NCBI GenBank assembly: GCA_958295665.1
Contig: OY282559.1
Location: 258,484,245 to 258,548,244 of the forward strand
DNA: 64,000 nt
DNA from: Tipula vernalis
Lineage: Eukaryota > Arthropoda > Insecta > Diptera > Tipulidae
Direction: 5' to 3'
Below the pieces are notes generated by a model. It ran no database searches, was not told where the DNA came from, and saw only the letters and a list, made by a program, of their open reading frames with translations. Shown here piece by piece: positions 12,061 to 23,929 of the stretch (positions are counted from its first letter, which is position 1; each line of letters starts with the position of its first letter). The position numbers and the translations under genes are program-made.

Positions 12061-13686
12061 ATATATTTGAAACCTTTTGCCAAACTGTTCAACATGTATT
12101 TAAATAAATCCTTAAAAAATTAATTACTGGACGTAAAACATAATGAATTATGCTTTTATCCCAGCCCAGGTAAATATTAGTACTTAGTTCTTGTGAAATA
12201 CAACAACAACACAAACGAAATGGTTTGTTCAAGTTTATCCATTTTTCATGGAAACCAGATTTTAAATAAATCTCTTAAGATGGTTTTATAAATTTTATGT
12301 TGACTATGTGTACATAGTTTGAAAGAAACAGTTTATTTATCTTGTAAACTTACTATTGTAAATAACCGAGTTGAAATCAAAATCGATAAATTTCTCAAAA
12401 CATTACGACATTTTGAAAGCTTGTCATCCAAAAAAAAAAAATTTACCTTTAATTCCGTAAATCTTACCAGGGAATTGAAAGGTAAATAAGAAGAACACAA
12501 ATAAAAGTTTCAATCCATTGTAGAATTAAAAAAAAACGTAAAATAAATAAAAAGAACATTTCACATATAAGTAAGTAAGCACAAGCGAAGAAAAACTTTT
12601 TGTTGTACGAAATTTCGAATAAAAGAAGTGAAAAATTGGTTTTACTTTTTCACGCCCTTGTTTTCCTTTCGTGATGATGCTGCTGCTACTGTTGCCGCTG
12701 TTTTTCTCGACTCGTATAAATATAAAAAGCTTTTTATTTAATTTTTTTTTTTTTTGCTTTAACATTAATATGTATAATAACTTAAATATCAAAAGGTGAT
12801 TTTTCTTATTTTCATTTTTTTTTTTTTTTTGTAATATTATATCAAAGATTCAAAGCTCATAAACGCAAAAAAAGGTGATTAACAATAAAAATGTTTGCAT
12901 TTGCTTCAATTTATAACTTGTAATAAATTTTAAATAACGAGAGAACCTGCCTAGCATTAGTTGTGTATGGAATACTTTAATGTGAGCTTTAAGCACTAAA
13001 AAAACTAATAAATAAATCACACAACAGATGAAGCGAATGTTCGATCTCTTAATGCATCGAATTATTATATAATGATATGCGCGCACACACATCCTATTGT
13101 ATAAAAGGGTATATATATGTGGAGCTTGGAAAATACTCTCGAGGGAAAATTTTTTATGGTTTTAACAAAACAATGAATCCATTCTTTCCGTTTTATACAT
13201 TTTTTATTGGATTTTAGATTTTGTATTTCCATAAGTAAAAAGATGAAAGACGCATATTTTTCTTCGTTCGATTTACTTACTTTAAAAATTACGTCTTTTT
13301 TTTATCGTGGAATGTTTAGTAAAATAAAATTTTAAATTACTTTTCTGTTTTGCAGTAAAACGATAAATTAGAATTTATAATATTAAACCGTGACACAAAG
13401 CCTTGGTTGATTTTATCAGACACTCTGTTTTCTTTTTTTTTTTAACATAAAAAATTATAAAAAGAATTGTGACCGATAAATGGATATTATGCCATATAAA
13501 GCCAATCACTTCTCTTTGAGTAAATAAAATTTAAGAATAAAAGTTGAAGTAGTCAAAACAATAAAATTTTGGCTCGTCAAGATTAAAAATCAAAAATAAT
13601 TCGGATAGAAAGTGATACCGATTTCTCGGAATTTCTCGATACCAGTAACAATTTTGCCACAGAGGATAAGACACAAAAAGCTGTAA
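12061..13686. other. AT-rich spacer, possible LINE 3' UTR at its start
   Basis: About 12061-12220 may be the 3' UTR of the preceding LINE, ending near CAACAACAACACAAACG. The rest is A/T rich. On the minus strand, 12640-12720 reads as a CAGCGGCAACAGTAGCAGCAG-like tract inside an open frame; it could be a 5' UTR or exon of a host gene but has no supporting signal. A TATAAAAGGG box is at about 13099-13108. Confidence 0.4.
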
Positions 13687-13983
13687 TTGATAAAAGGAAT
13701 TTGCGTCAAAGAAAATAATAATACCAAATTGAAGCCGAATAATTGTAAAGCGATAATGAAAATTACTAACTACAATAACATTAGAAATTCAAGTTTTAAA
13801 AATACTCTGGAAAGATCATTTAATTTTGATGAGCTTGTGTTGATTATTAAAAATGTATTAGAAACCAATACAACAACAGTGATGAGAAAAAAACTCTGTA
13901 AAAGTAAGCAGTCGTGGATAAGTTTTGCTAATATTAATAATCTTCGTACTAGAAATCAATTCTAAAAACTAAAAAAGAAATAT
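13687..13983 (+). pseudogene. Left part of a Jockey-like LINE ORF2 (linker region)
   Basis: The open frame contains FNFDELVLIIKNVLE and SKQSWISFANINNL, resembling the region between endonuclease and RT in Jockey-group LINEs. It stops at the left target duplication of the 2,851-bp hAT-like element. The same kind of sequence resumes at 16851, so this is taken as one retrotransposon split by the insertion. The assignment is inferential because the segment itself has no catalytic motif. Confidence 0.45.
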
Positions 13984-14800
13984 GTGTACATTAGCCCTGT
14001 TCATTTTGTGGGGTGTTTTTTATCTTTTTTGTGCTTCACCTGGGATCGATTCCGTATCTAAAAAAAATGATTTTGCCAATTTAAGGAAATTTTTTGGATG
14101 TAATTTAGAGGTTGCCACAGTCAATTTTTCATGAAAAATTAGAAATGACGACCCCACTTCCTATTGACTCGAAACTTATGGCCGATTATTTGGAAAATCC
14201 AGTCTGATGACAATGGTTTCTTACAAGAAACTTTATTGAAGCTTAAATTATGTCAAGAAGAACAAACAAACGATGTTTTAACCAGTGTTTGAAACTTCAC
14301 AAAATATCGTAATAAATTACGAAAAAATTATTGTTTTTTATAATAATAAAAGTGTTTCTTGAATTATTTCTTATAATAACAGTTTTTGTTCAACTAAATT
14401 ACAGAATACGCGCAGATTCAAATCCTAATTTCAAATCTTCTTTCTTATTACTCGCACAAACATTCCTACGGTGAGCTACGGTGTTGTACAAATACTGTTG
14501 TTGTGAGGGGCTTTTTATTAGAGTAACACTAGAATAAAACACATAAATAATTCGACACTTAATTTTATTACTTTTAAAACATAAGAACTCCAAAAAAATA
14601 ATATTTTATCCCGAATAACAATCAACCTTTTTGCATGACGCGACTAACTCATATCCCTCTTTTTCTTTGTCTCTTTGTTACATTTTCTTTTTTTAAAACA
14701 TTTGACGCAAAACAACCAATCAAATCACACGTACTATAACCAATTTTAAACGAACCAATAAGAATAAGCGTACGATGCACACGATGATTACCAGTTTACA

Positions 14801-14920
14801 TAGTCGCCGTTTTTAGTTTGTATCTAGGGGAATAAATATTATTAGTACAAGTTGAACGCATAGGCGCCGTATTTAATTTGTACCGAGGAGAATAAATATT
14901 TTAGTACTAGGCGACTACAG
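14801..14920. repeat. 60-bp tandem duplication inside the hAT-like element
   Basis: Two copies with a 60-bp period share CGCCGTWTTTARTTTGTA and GGRGAATAAATATT. The block starts TAGTCGCC and ends GGCGACTA, so its ends are also inverted repeats. It lies just after the C-terminal coding end of the transposase and could be a small nested insertion. Confidence 0.55.
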
Positions 14921-14925
14921 TTGTT

Positions 14926-16821
14926 CTTCACTCCTGCCTGCTAGACCATTGAAATCTTGAGCTAGAGAAATTGATCGCAAAAATTCCATATTAATATTAT
15001 AGCTAGTAAAAATGTTTCTCGTATTTGCATTTATAAAATCGTGAATTTGATAGCTATGGATGTCACGATTATTAGGTTTTAAAAATTTATTCCCCTCATT
15101 ATGTACGGTGACTGCTCTCAATTTTTCGCACATCTTCATTCTCATCGATCCTAGGTATTCTTTCATCAAAAAATGATAAGGCAGCCAAACTCTCGTGCAA
15201 ATACCAAAGGTGTTTTGAAAATTGGTTAACTGTCGCCAGTGAAATTTGTTCATTTATCGTTCTATAATTAGTGAGCTCTTTAAGTAGGCACAGGTCATTG
15301 AATGGCGCGAAACGGGCATGCTCACATTGGAACCAGTATCAAACATAAATTTTGACAATGAAAAAATTGAATTCTCGTAGGGCATGGACTTCTGTCGGTT
15401 CCAAAAAAAAATTGATCTCTCAACAGGTATATTTTTAATGAGTAAATCAATTTGGCCATCCATCGAGCGCGATGAACAGCACCAGGCGGGCGAATAACAA
15501 TCCCGGGATTCAGATCTTCATGATTAAATTTCAGGTGCTACTCTACAACGAGCCTTGTTTGACGTCTTATTTCTGTCACACGATCTCTCAATTGGTCGTC
15601 CAGGATTGCTGACTTATACTCCTCTCGGGATATTCCTTCAGTATCCCACTCCTTCCTAAATCTCTCAAATAGTTGGATATTTGGGCCAGTTGACTTTTCA
15701 AATAAAGTATTGAATGCAGCCGATGCTATGAGCCCCAAAACGTGGTGTCTACAAACGAGATAAAAAAGTATTTTCCCCAAAAGTCTTTCCAAACGTACGC
15801 AAGCTCCCTTATAACGCCCAGTGTTGCTTGAAGTCGTATCAAAACACATCGCATTTATATTTCGAGCTAAGTTGTGTTCTTGAATCAAATTATTTAAGTT
15901 GTCCGCCATGACTTCACCTGTTCCTGACGGGACCTTTGGGATTCCAAGAATTTGCTCGATCCGAAACCCAGTAACAATGACCGACATTCTATCCACTTTT
16001 CCCCGCTGTTCGTTATCGTCCATAATTTTTCCATTCCAATGAATTGTTAAAAAACTATTTGGGTGAAATCCCTCTATTATAGGTCGTGATAATTCTTCTC
16101 GTTCTTTCATACGATGTCTTCTAATTGTTTGTAAAATACCTCGTCTATCGAATGGCCGAAGGCGGACGCCGCTGTTCCGACAACGTATGCAGAGGCTTTT
16201 TTTGGCGATCCGTCTCTTCTTGGGTTCAGATGACGGGCAATAAAAACTCTCAGACGAGGAACTCGATTCACTGCTAGATTCTTCATACATTTCGATAATC
16301 CTGGGTCCTGAACGTTCACATCTAATCTTACTTACACTGGCTTGTGCTTCTACTGAAGAGTTATTCCCGAATTCAGCGTTGAATTGTGCCGCGTATGAGC
16401 ACCGTTTATTGTCTTTATTACAATTATAAAAACATAAAAGTTTCGTTGAGTTTGCTAAACGAATGGCGATGTGTTTATGACCCACGTTAAAAATACATGA
16501 CAAACTGTTTACGAATTCCGTTTTCTTGGAAGAAGCTAATTTTTTGTGCTTTTTCAAATTATACCAAGACTTGTGGAGTTTTTTAAATTTTGTAACCATG
16601 TTCCGGTGTTCAGCTGTTGGTAAATCAAGTTTCTTCCAGATCCCGATTGTTGCAGCCACTGTTTTGTTTGCACTCTCAGAAATTGTTCTTTTTCCACACA
16701 TATGATAAAACAAGAAGAGGCGCAAAATATCACTATTTTTCGGCAATTGTAAGTGGGCAAAATCATTTTTTTTTAGATACGGAATCGATCCCAGGCGAAG
16801 CACAAAAAAGATAAAATACAC
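14926..16821 (-). pseudogene. hAT-like (RNase H-fold) transposase, frameshifted
   Basis: The main frame is 16821-15538 (427 aa). The N-terminus has a helical region (DILRLFLFYH, IGIWKKLDLPTAEHRNMVTKF). A Ser-rich acidic linker (SSSESSSSSES) and a Cys-containing basic patch come next. The probable catalytic core is FHPNSFLTIHWNGK, then MCFDTTSSNTGRYKGAC (candidate first Asp), then VCRHHVLGL (a C-x2-H motif as in hAT proteins). The C-terminal half continues after a stop at 15538: RPPGAVHRARWMAKLIYSLK, APFNDLCLLKEL, SKHLWYLHESLAALSFFD. It is spread over shifted frames with extra stops. The frame begins inside the TIR, so the true start is unclear. The lineage is one I know only as uncharacterised arthropod proteins; hAT membership rests on the 8-bp duplication and the motifs. 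Confidence 0.75.
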
Positions 16822-16850
16822 CCCACAAAATGAATAGGGCTAGTGTACAT

Positions 16851-19250
16851 GTTTAAAATTTACAGAAATCGAGTCAACTATCAATGACATCGTCATAATG
16901 TTAAAAAATAGTATTACCACAAACAAACGAATGATTCTCTTAACGATAGCAAAAAAATGTGGGTACTCATTAAGACATTAATTTATAATATAGAGAAAAT
17001 TGATGAAAATCGCAATACTCTAAGAGACAGTACATAAGACCAATTTTCTGCTGGTAATTTATTTAATAGTTATTCCCCAAAAATTCTCCAAAAAATGAAG
17101 AATTTGTTAAATATTTTCCCTACCTTACTTTAAAATCATTTGAATTCTCCTTGATAAAAAGCGGCGCAATTCGGGAAATTATCGAAAGTTTGAATATAGG
17201 TTTCAGCAAATTTTTTAAGTATTTTACTGAGGAAGTTGGATCTATTTTCGGGAAATTAATGTATCAATCGATAAGCATTGAGCAAATTGGCCAAAGTGAC
17301 ACCTAATTTGCAAAAGTGGTGAGAAAGTTGAACCAATGAATTATAAAAATGTCGGTCCTTTCTGTCGCATGAAAATTTTTGAAAAAGGCGTTATACTCCA
17401 GAATTTACAAATACTTCTCTTTCAACAATATAATACTTGTGAATCAATTTGGATTTACACTAGTGTCTAATATTCAAGCGGCCGCGTCACAATTGATATC
17501 CACTATAGAAGAAGGCTTAGACAACAAAATGTTTGTAATAACCGTTTTGCTGGATCTGTGCAAAGTTTAATCTTCGTGACATTTACCAGAAAACTATAAT
17601 AATTTTGCTAAACTCCTATTTTTTAAAATAGGAATCAATAAGTTTCAATCGGTGGTATAAATTCAAATATTCAAAGAATTAAAAAATGTGTACCACAAAG
17701 ATCAATTTTGGTACCATTGTTATTCAATATATATTGTTACGTTTTTGCCTTGTCAATCAAGGTTCGAATCACTGGATTGTGAATAAAACAAACCGCCTCA
17801 TTTAAGCACAAGCGAATTTATTTATTGAGCACAAAAATTAATACAACACAATTTCAACACCATTTGTTAATAAAAAATTCACAAAATCACTTATTATAAT
17901 TTTCGCACAGTTTAACTGTTCGCTTATAACATTTAAATCGCACTAATTCACTTATTAAGTCACATTTTAATCTTTACACCGTCGCTTTCCAAATCTTTTG
18001 CTTTTATACACTCAAACCAAAATTTCTAGAAATTTCATAACTTTTCCACTAAGAATAGTCTAGAAACATTAAAAACAGTTTTATCATGGAAAATTCCATG
18101 TTAGTACAGTAAAACATTAATTTTACTTATTCTAGTAAGCGCCATTAATTTTACTTTTTCTATTACATCCTAGGTGTCGTCGTAACATTATGTTTTCGCT
18201 TTGTCAATCAAGTTTCGTATCACTGGATTGTGAATAAAATAAAACACTTCGGTTAAACACAAACGAATTTATTTATTTAACACCAAAAATTAATTCAACA
18301 CAATTTATTAATAATAATTTTACTGATTTCTTTTACTTTTTATATATCATTAATTCACTTTTTAAATTACTTTTAATTCACTTTTTAATCCTTACACTGT
18401 TGCTTACGAAATACTAATGAATCTAGGTCGATCTCGTTCGCTCCTTGTATACTAAAACCAAAACTTCTAGAAATTTCATGACTTTTCCAGAAGAATAGTC
18501 TAGAAACATTTAGAACAGTTTTATCATGGAAAATTCCATTTTAGTACGGTAAAACTTTGCGCTATTAATTTAACTTATTCTACTCTATCCTACGTAACAA
18601 CCTGTTAATGACTTATATTTGAATATTTGTGGGAAAATTCAGCTTTATGCTGATGATTGTACGATAGTTTATTGTAATGAAAGTTTTAATGTACTCATTC
18701 AAGATATTAATAATGATCTGGATCGTATTATAAATTGTATTTTCTTTAAACGGAAAAATGCAAGAAAGCAGGTTGGGCTTATTATCAAAATGGATCTAAA
18801 GCAAGTTCATTCCTACAAATATTCGAGCCTTCTAATTGACGGCAAGTTGAACTGGAGTACCCATATAGAAAATGTTAATAGTAGTATTTTTTCATATTTG
18901 CTCGCTCTCAGGAGGAAGCAGCCAATATTTATCTTCTAAAACTGCATTAGCCTTTTATTATGCATACACATACATTCATCCAAGGTGTATTTATTTAAAT
19001 TCCGTTGGGAGTGGTGCAAGCAAAAATTAAATTGAATGAACTTCTTGTACTTCAAAATAAGTCTTTCAAAACAATATTCCAGATTTCTACACTTTATCCA
19101 ACCAAATGTCCCTATGAAGTTGATAGATTACCGTTTACATGCATATGTGACCTTCAATTGATCTGACTAATTGTTCAAAACCAGAGAAATTTAATAAAGT
19201 TTAATTGAAATATCGTATATATCACAATACAGTCAAGATGCATACCATTT
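16851..19250 (+). pseudogene. Right part of the Jockey-like LINE (RT), split by LTRs
   Basis: After the hAT-like element the linker continues (KKCGYSLRH, SAGNLFNSYSP). RT fingers follow at about 17365-17570 (FEKGVILQNL, NQFGFTLVSNIQAAASQL, TVLLDLCK). A GVPQ-like stretch, VPQRSILVPLLFNIY, lies at about 17690-17735. The YADD box (QLYADDCTIVY) appears only at 18640-18670, after the tandem LTRs. Then come SYKYSSLLIDGKLNWSTHI near 18810 and a decayed thumb to about 19170. Frameshifts are frequent. Length and order match a 5'-truncated LINE interrupted twice. Confidence 0.75.
17743..18600. repeat. Two tandem diverged LTRs (about 444 and 414 bp)
   Basis: Copy 1 is about 17743-18186 and copy 2 about 18187-18600. 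They share CTTTGTCAATCAAG-, ATCACTGGATTGTGAATAAA-, CTAGAAATTTCATRACTTTTCC- and TTATCATGGAAAATTCCAT-type blocks in the same order. The left edge reads TGTTACG and the right edge CGTAACA, i.e. TGTT...AACA ends as in LTRs. No internal retrotransposon sequence lies between them. The pair interrupts the LINE RT between its GVPQ-like and YADD motifs. No clear 4-6 bp target duplication was found. Confidence 0.65.
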
Positions 19251-19460
19251 TCATGGTTTTTGGGTCACCGATTACGAATCTCTAGTCACATTTACAAAAT
19301 ATTACCCTCTTCATCCTTTATTAACAACCTTTATTCGTCAAATAACCTAAGTTTTGATTTCTTTCTAGTTCTGTTCAATTAGTAAGGCCAACAATTTTTT
19401 ATTTTAAAATGTGCATAAAAGATCAAGGAGCAGCTGATCTTTGTTTTATTTTATAGGTAA

Positions 19461-21120
19461 CTAGCTGTACCCAATATTTGTGAGTATACAATATTTTTTG
19501 TTCTTCCATTGTCTGTGCAGATATAGAGGTTATCTGGTTTGCCGACTCTAGAACACGCAACGTATAATTGTCCATGTGAGAAGCAATCCATGTCTAGATC
19601 TAAACCGCACAATTCTAAAGATTGGCCCTGACCTTTGTTGATGGTGATTGCAAACGCCAATGGAATTGGGAATTTCAATCTCTTAAATTGAAATGGCACA
19701 TCCGTTGGAATCATAGGAATGCGAGGAATGAGGGCACCTTCCCCTTTGAATAGCCCTGTCAAGATTGTTGCTTCTATAACGTTGCTCATTAATTTTTTTA
19801 CTGCAAGCCGCGCGCCGTTGCAAAGCTTTGGCTGGTTGCAATTTTGCAACATGAAAATTGGCATGCCGATTTTCAATTGCAGTACGTGCTAGGTATTGGT
19901 ACGTGCTAGGTCTTTGTTCTTGGCGGCAAGAATAGTCCGTTCGTTCAGAATCTTATAATTGGTTTGAATATTGGGAAATACTTTTTCAGCCAATTTTTCT
20001 TTTAACGTCACTATATTGCAGAAATTATGAGCTCTGAGTCCTGAGGTCAGATCTACCGGCACCTTTTCGTTCCCAATTTCCAGCAATTGATGTGAGAATA
20101 TTTCAGTTGATCAGTCGTTTTGCAGCTGGACGCGCATATTTGTAGTAAATTTAAGGGTCTTAACGTGTCGCCACAAAGTAGAGTATTTCAGGCAAGCATT
20201 TATTTCGTCCGCTGGTGTCGATTAGGGAATTACAGGTAATGTTTGCCTAGAATCTCCTGCAAGCAATATGAATGCGTTCCCAAGTGGTTTAATATTTCCA
20301 CGCAAATCTTGCAATGATCGATCAAGAGCCTCGACTGATTTTTTGTGTGCCATTGCGCATTCATTCCAAACAATAAGTTTGCATTTCTGCAATACTTTCC
20401 CTATGCCGAATCCTTGGAAAATATAGCATGTGGGAGTTTCAATGAATTGCATGTTCAATGGGAATTTTAAAGTGGAATGAGCAGTTCTTCCACCTGGTAG
20501 TAACGTCGCGGCTATTCCGAACGCTGCAAGAGCTAAGGCTATGCCATTTTGGGATCAAATTGCTGCCAAAATCAATATAATTAGGAACGTTTTACCAGAA
20601 AAAGATTTCTGCAACCCCATTATTGACAGATTGCATTGTTTGATCGTAAATGAATTTTTGTTCATGCGTTAGCTTAGGAACATTTGATTGCACATATGAC
20701 AAAAGATTACCCGTGTTGTAATTTCGTTCACGACACAATTCTACATCGAACAAAGGAGCAGCAGATCGATTCGTTGTTGGCATTCCCAATTGATTGAGAA
20801 CTTTGTTCGCGATTTTTAAGCAAACATTTTTAATCACATCAACGCTTCATTGTAGATTTTTACTGTGAAATTTATGTTCATATTTGAATTTTCCTCGCAT
20901 ATTCGACGGAAAATATCTTCTCTCATAACTCTGTTGGAGATAAAGGAGAGCAGTCGATCAATATCATTGCAAACAATGCACGAATTTACAATGCGATAAA
21001 CCATAAATTACCGAAATGAATAAAAAAATTGGCATGACACATGAAAATTCAAAATGTTCCATTTGGCACACCGTTGCGAAATGGCACATAGTTCATGTGG
21101 TGCCCAAGACATGAGGCTAT
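19461..21120 (-). pseudogene. Helitron helicase remnant
   Basis: The C-terminal half of a Helitron Rep/helicase, broken into several frames. From 5' to 3' on the minus strand: MREDIFRRICEENSNMN, IANKVLNQLGMPTTNRSA and LTHEQKFIYDQTMQSVNN (20592-20837), with the Walker A region lost. Next come LIVWNECAMAHKKSVEALDR and LLAGDSRQTLPVIP (20222-20458; helicase motifs II/III), then KILNERTILAAKN. The last segment, IGMPIFMLQNCNQPKLCNGARL to AFAITINKGQGQSLE and LYVACSRV (19451-19876), holds helicase motifs V/VI. The coding end is followed by CTAG at 19464-19461 and a T, matching the Helitron CTRR-T terminus. The HUH nuclease half is absent. Related to the Helitron at 41.2-44.7 kb. Confidence 0.85.
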
Positions 21121-23929
21121 TAATTATTTGTTTATTTATTTACAATTACAAATCCCGGGCCGCCCCGCAAAATTTTTCTTCGGTCCCAAAAATAATTCTT
21201 GTACTTATGAGCAAGTAAAGCTTTTAGATAAATACTTATTTCTTCCTACTGTCGAGCCTCGCATTATTTAAAAGTATCTGATTTCGTGACTAGACGAAGA
21301 GAACGTGATTCATTTCAATGGCCTCAAATAAAACGAAACATTCAACAACTATCAGTGCTATGACGTTTTCTAAATAAATATATCGATGAAGCATCACAAA
21401 TTTCGAATTTAATTGAAAAAATATCAAGAGTATCGAAATAATCTCAAAAATGTCAAATTTTCAAAGTACATACATATATACATATCTTGAATATTCTTGA
21501 AAGTTCTCAAATATCGAATTATCCGTAAGTATGTAAAACGAAAGAAGATCCTCGCGTAAAACGTATAAGACCTGCACATTCTTCAAGAAATATCGAAATT
21601 TTGGCATACTCTCGAAAAATTACTAAATATTGCGATTCAGATTTATAAGTGTAATTCTGCAAGTCCTCAAACTCAGGATCAACTCGCAGAATTTGAAAAT
21701 CTTTGACAATCTCGATTAATCTTAGAAATGTCGGAAACCTTAAAAATCTAGAATATAACGCGGAACAATCTCGATTACGCCAGACAAATTCGAAAAATCT
21801 CTATATTATACGATAATGTCAATTGATTTCGAACAATTTCAATAATACCGAAAAATCTGAATATTAATGAATAATTTGGGAAAGCCTGTCAAAAATTAGA
21901 AAATCTACGAAAATTTCGAAATATTCCGAAAATTCGTCTAAATATAACTTAATGTTACTAATACTACTAAGGAAAATTCTACTAAGCAAGTTATGGCTAA
22001 GCTCGACAAAGCGATGTGCAATAAGAATGGAAACCCTTAAATAGTATCGGATAATTTATTAAATATCGAAGAAACATATTCTTAGAATAGACTCTAAGAT
22101 TGAGTAAATATCTCGAATAACCTGTTAGTTTTGAAGCAAAGAATCACCAACTAAGGTTCGAACATCAAACTTTCATTTCTATGCTAAACTCCAATAATCT
22201 CGAGAAATTTTAAAAAGAATCAAAAGATGAAATCCATAACAATGAGTATGATATGGAGAAGCAACGGAAATTCCCAAAATCGGGGAACTCGCCAAAAACA
22301 ACCGAAAAAGAACCTTATCACTACTACCGCCTATAGAAAATGACTGGTTTGGCTCAAGTATGTGTTAATTCCCTTTCTAAAGACAAAGGCACTCCTGAAT
22401 GATGGTAACATGTAATTTTTATTCAGTCGCGGATAGACATTTGCCTTATAAGAAAGTTTCAACAATTTCTTCTTGATTTTTATAAACATCAAAATGATAT
22501 TTCGCAATCTGCCTAGCAGTATTGCTTCCTTTTACAAATCAAATTCACCATCTTCTAATCAAAACTTGATTTATAAAAGTTTCAATTTGTTTTGCTAAAT
22601 GCTTAATTTGATTTATGAAAGGTTAAATTTGAAGTGCAAAAAGGTTAAACTTGGAGTATAAAACGCATATTACAAATAAATTAACCCAAACACTATAATC
22701 GTTATCCTCTGATAGCAAATTTTCTTCTAAATCTACATATCTGTCAGAATCTAAAGACATTTTTATTTCTTTTTAATTGCTGAAGGTGAAAAAGTTCCGA
22801 CTAATTACTCCTAATCAATCCGGCCTGTCTTAAGCAAATATTTAATAGCAACAGGAATCATTTCTTCTTTCTCTAAAAATTAGACGATCACCTTATCCTT
22901 ACAAGGCAATTTGTGGATTTTGACTCCGATGGACTTTTTTTGGTTGGAAGCCTTTGAGGATAAGTGTTACGCTAACCATCCAGGAGCCCATACAATCGAA
23001 AATGGTCTTAAAAATTGAATTGGCAGAATGGGGTACTGTAAAGCAAGCCGTGGAAGTCATTTAAATGAAATTGTATTCCATACTTAATGGCAATGTATAC
23101 TCTTTCTAATAAAACAAAACGCTTTGCAAAATATTCATTCGTCTTTGAATTTAGAGTCAAATTAAATTGCAAACGTTAGATGGGCCACCGTTTACAATTT
23201 ATAATACAATTTAAGAGAACCTAATTTAAAGACCCTTCTTTTTAACATTCTTTATGCATGTAGAAAAGTTGGAAGATAATGGGACCGATTCTGGCATACA
23301 AATTTTACAATTTTAGGTTATTTTATTTTTTATGTTAAATATACATACCTGTCAAAAGTAATATTATCAAATTTTATGAAATTGAACATTCGAAATAGTA
23401 TACATTAAAATTGTTTTTTATTTCTTTAAATTTTCGTAATAAAACATTTGTCTTCCAATAAATGTCAACCCAGCGTATCTCGAGCAGTTATCGAGATGGC
23501 GAAAATATGTTTTAGAAACTAAAATCCGGCTTAAACCAAATATCTCCACAATTCCACCATTTGGATGACGTCAAAGCTTTGAGCAAGTTTCTGTGAATAA
23601 TTTAATTCTATACAGAATCGAACAAATTTTTTCTTGGCGGTTCCAATTTTCCACTCGAGCCGTGGCTTTAACGAATTTTTCAAATTCAAGTGGAACAATT
23701 GGAACATTATCGAGAAATAGTTTTGGAGTTGCTGTTTGCACATTAAGAAGATATTAACGGAAATAGTGAGGACAATGAAGCAACCGGATTTTTAAATTGT
23801 GGTGTTGTGCAGGCATGATGTGCGTACGAAAGATATGTACACTATAATATCTACTGAAAAACGAAGCTGTCAAAATATTTTGTAACCCAAAATGTACTAG
23901 ATGATTTGTACCCTATACCTTATCAATAT
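21121..23929. other. AT-rich spacer with a TCGAA-rich degenerate tract
   Basis: No gene is recognised. From about 21370 to 22120 the words ATCTCGAA, TCGAAAAATCT and TATCGAAATT recur every 15-40 bp with variation, as in an old short-period repeat. The remainder is ordinary AT-rich DNA. The minus-strand frame at 23531-23743 has no recognisable domain. Confidence 0.45.

Larger units (their letters stand above)
13992..16842. mobile_element. 2,851-bp hAT-like DNA transposon with TIRs and 8-bp duplication
   Basis: Long near-identical terminal inverted repeats of about 90 bp lie at 13992-14083 and 16752-16842. The ends read TAGCCCTGTTCATTTTGTGG and TAGCCCTATTCATTTTGTGG. The element is flanked by perfect 8-bp direct repeats GTGTACAT at 13984-13991 and 16843-16850. 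This duplication length fits the hAT superfamily. It carries a transposase gene on the minus strand, and the left non-coding arm holds a 60-bp tandem repeat. It sits inside a Jockey-like LINE and is therefore younger than that LINE. Confidence 0.88.

Noticed and set aside
12526..12792. Minus-strand ORF with Ser/Asn repeat-like segment
   Set aside because: Low complexity, bounded by poly-A/T runs; no splice or promoter evidence strong enough to call a gene.
13095..13130. TATAAAAGGG as a core promoter
   Set aside because: AT-rich DNA yields such words by chance; no downstream transcript unit is recognisable apart from the old LINE.
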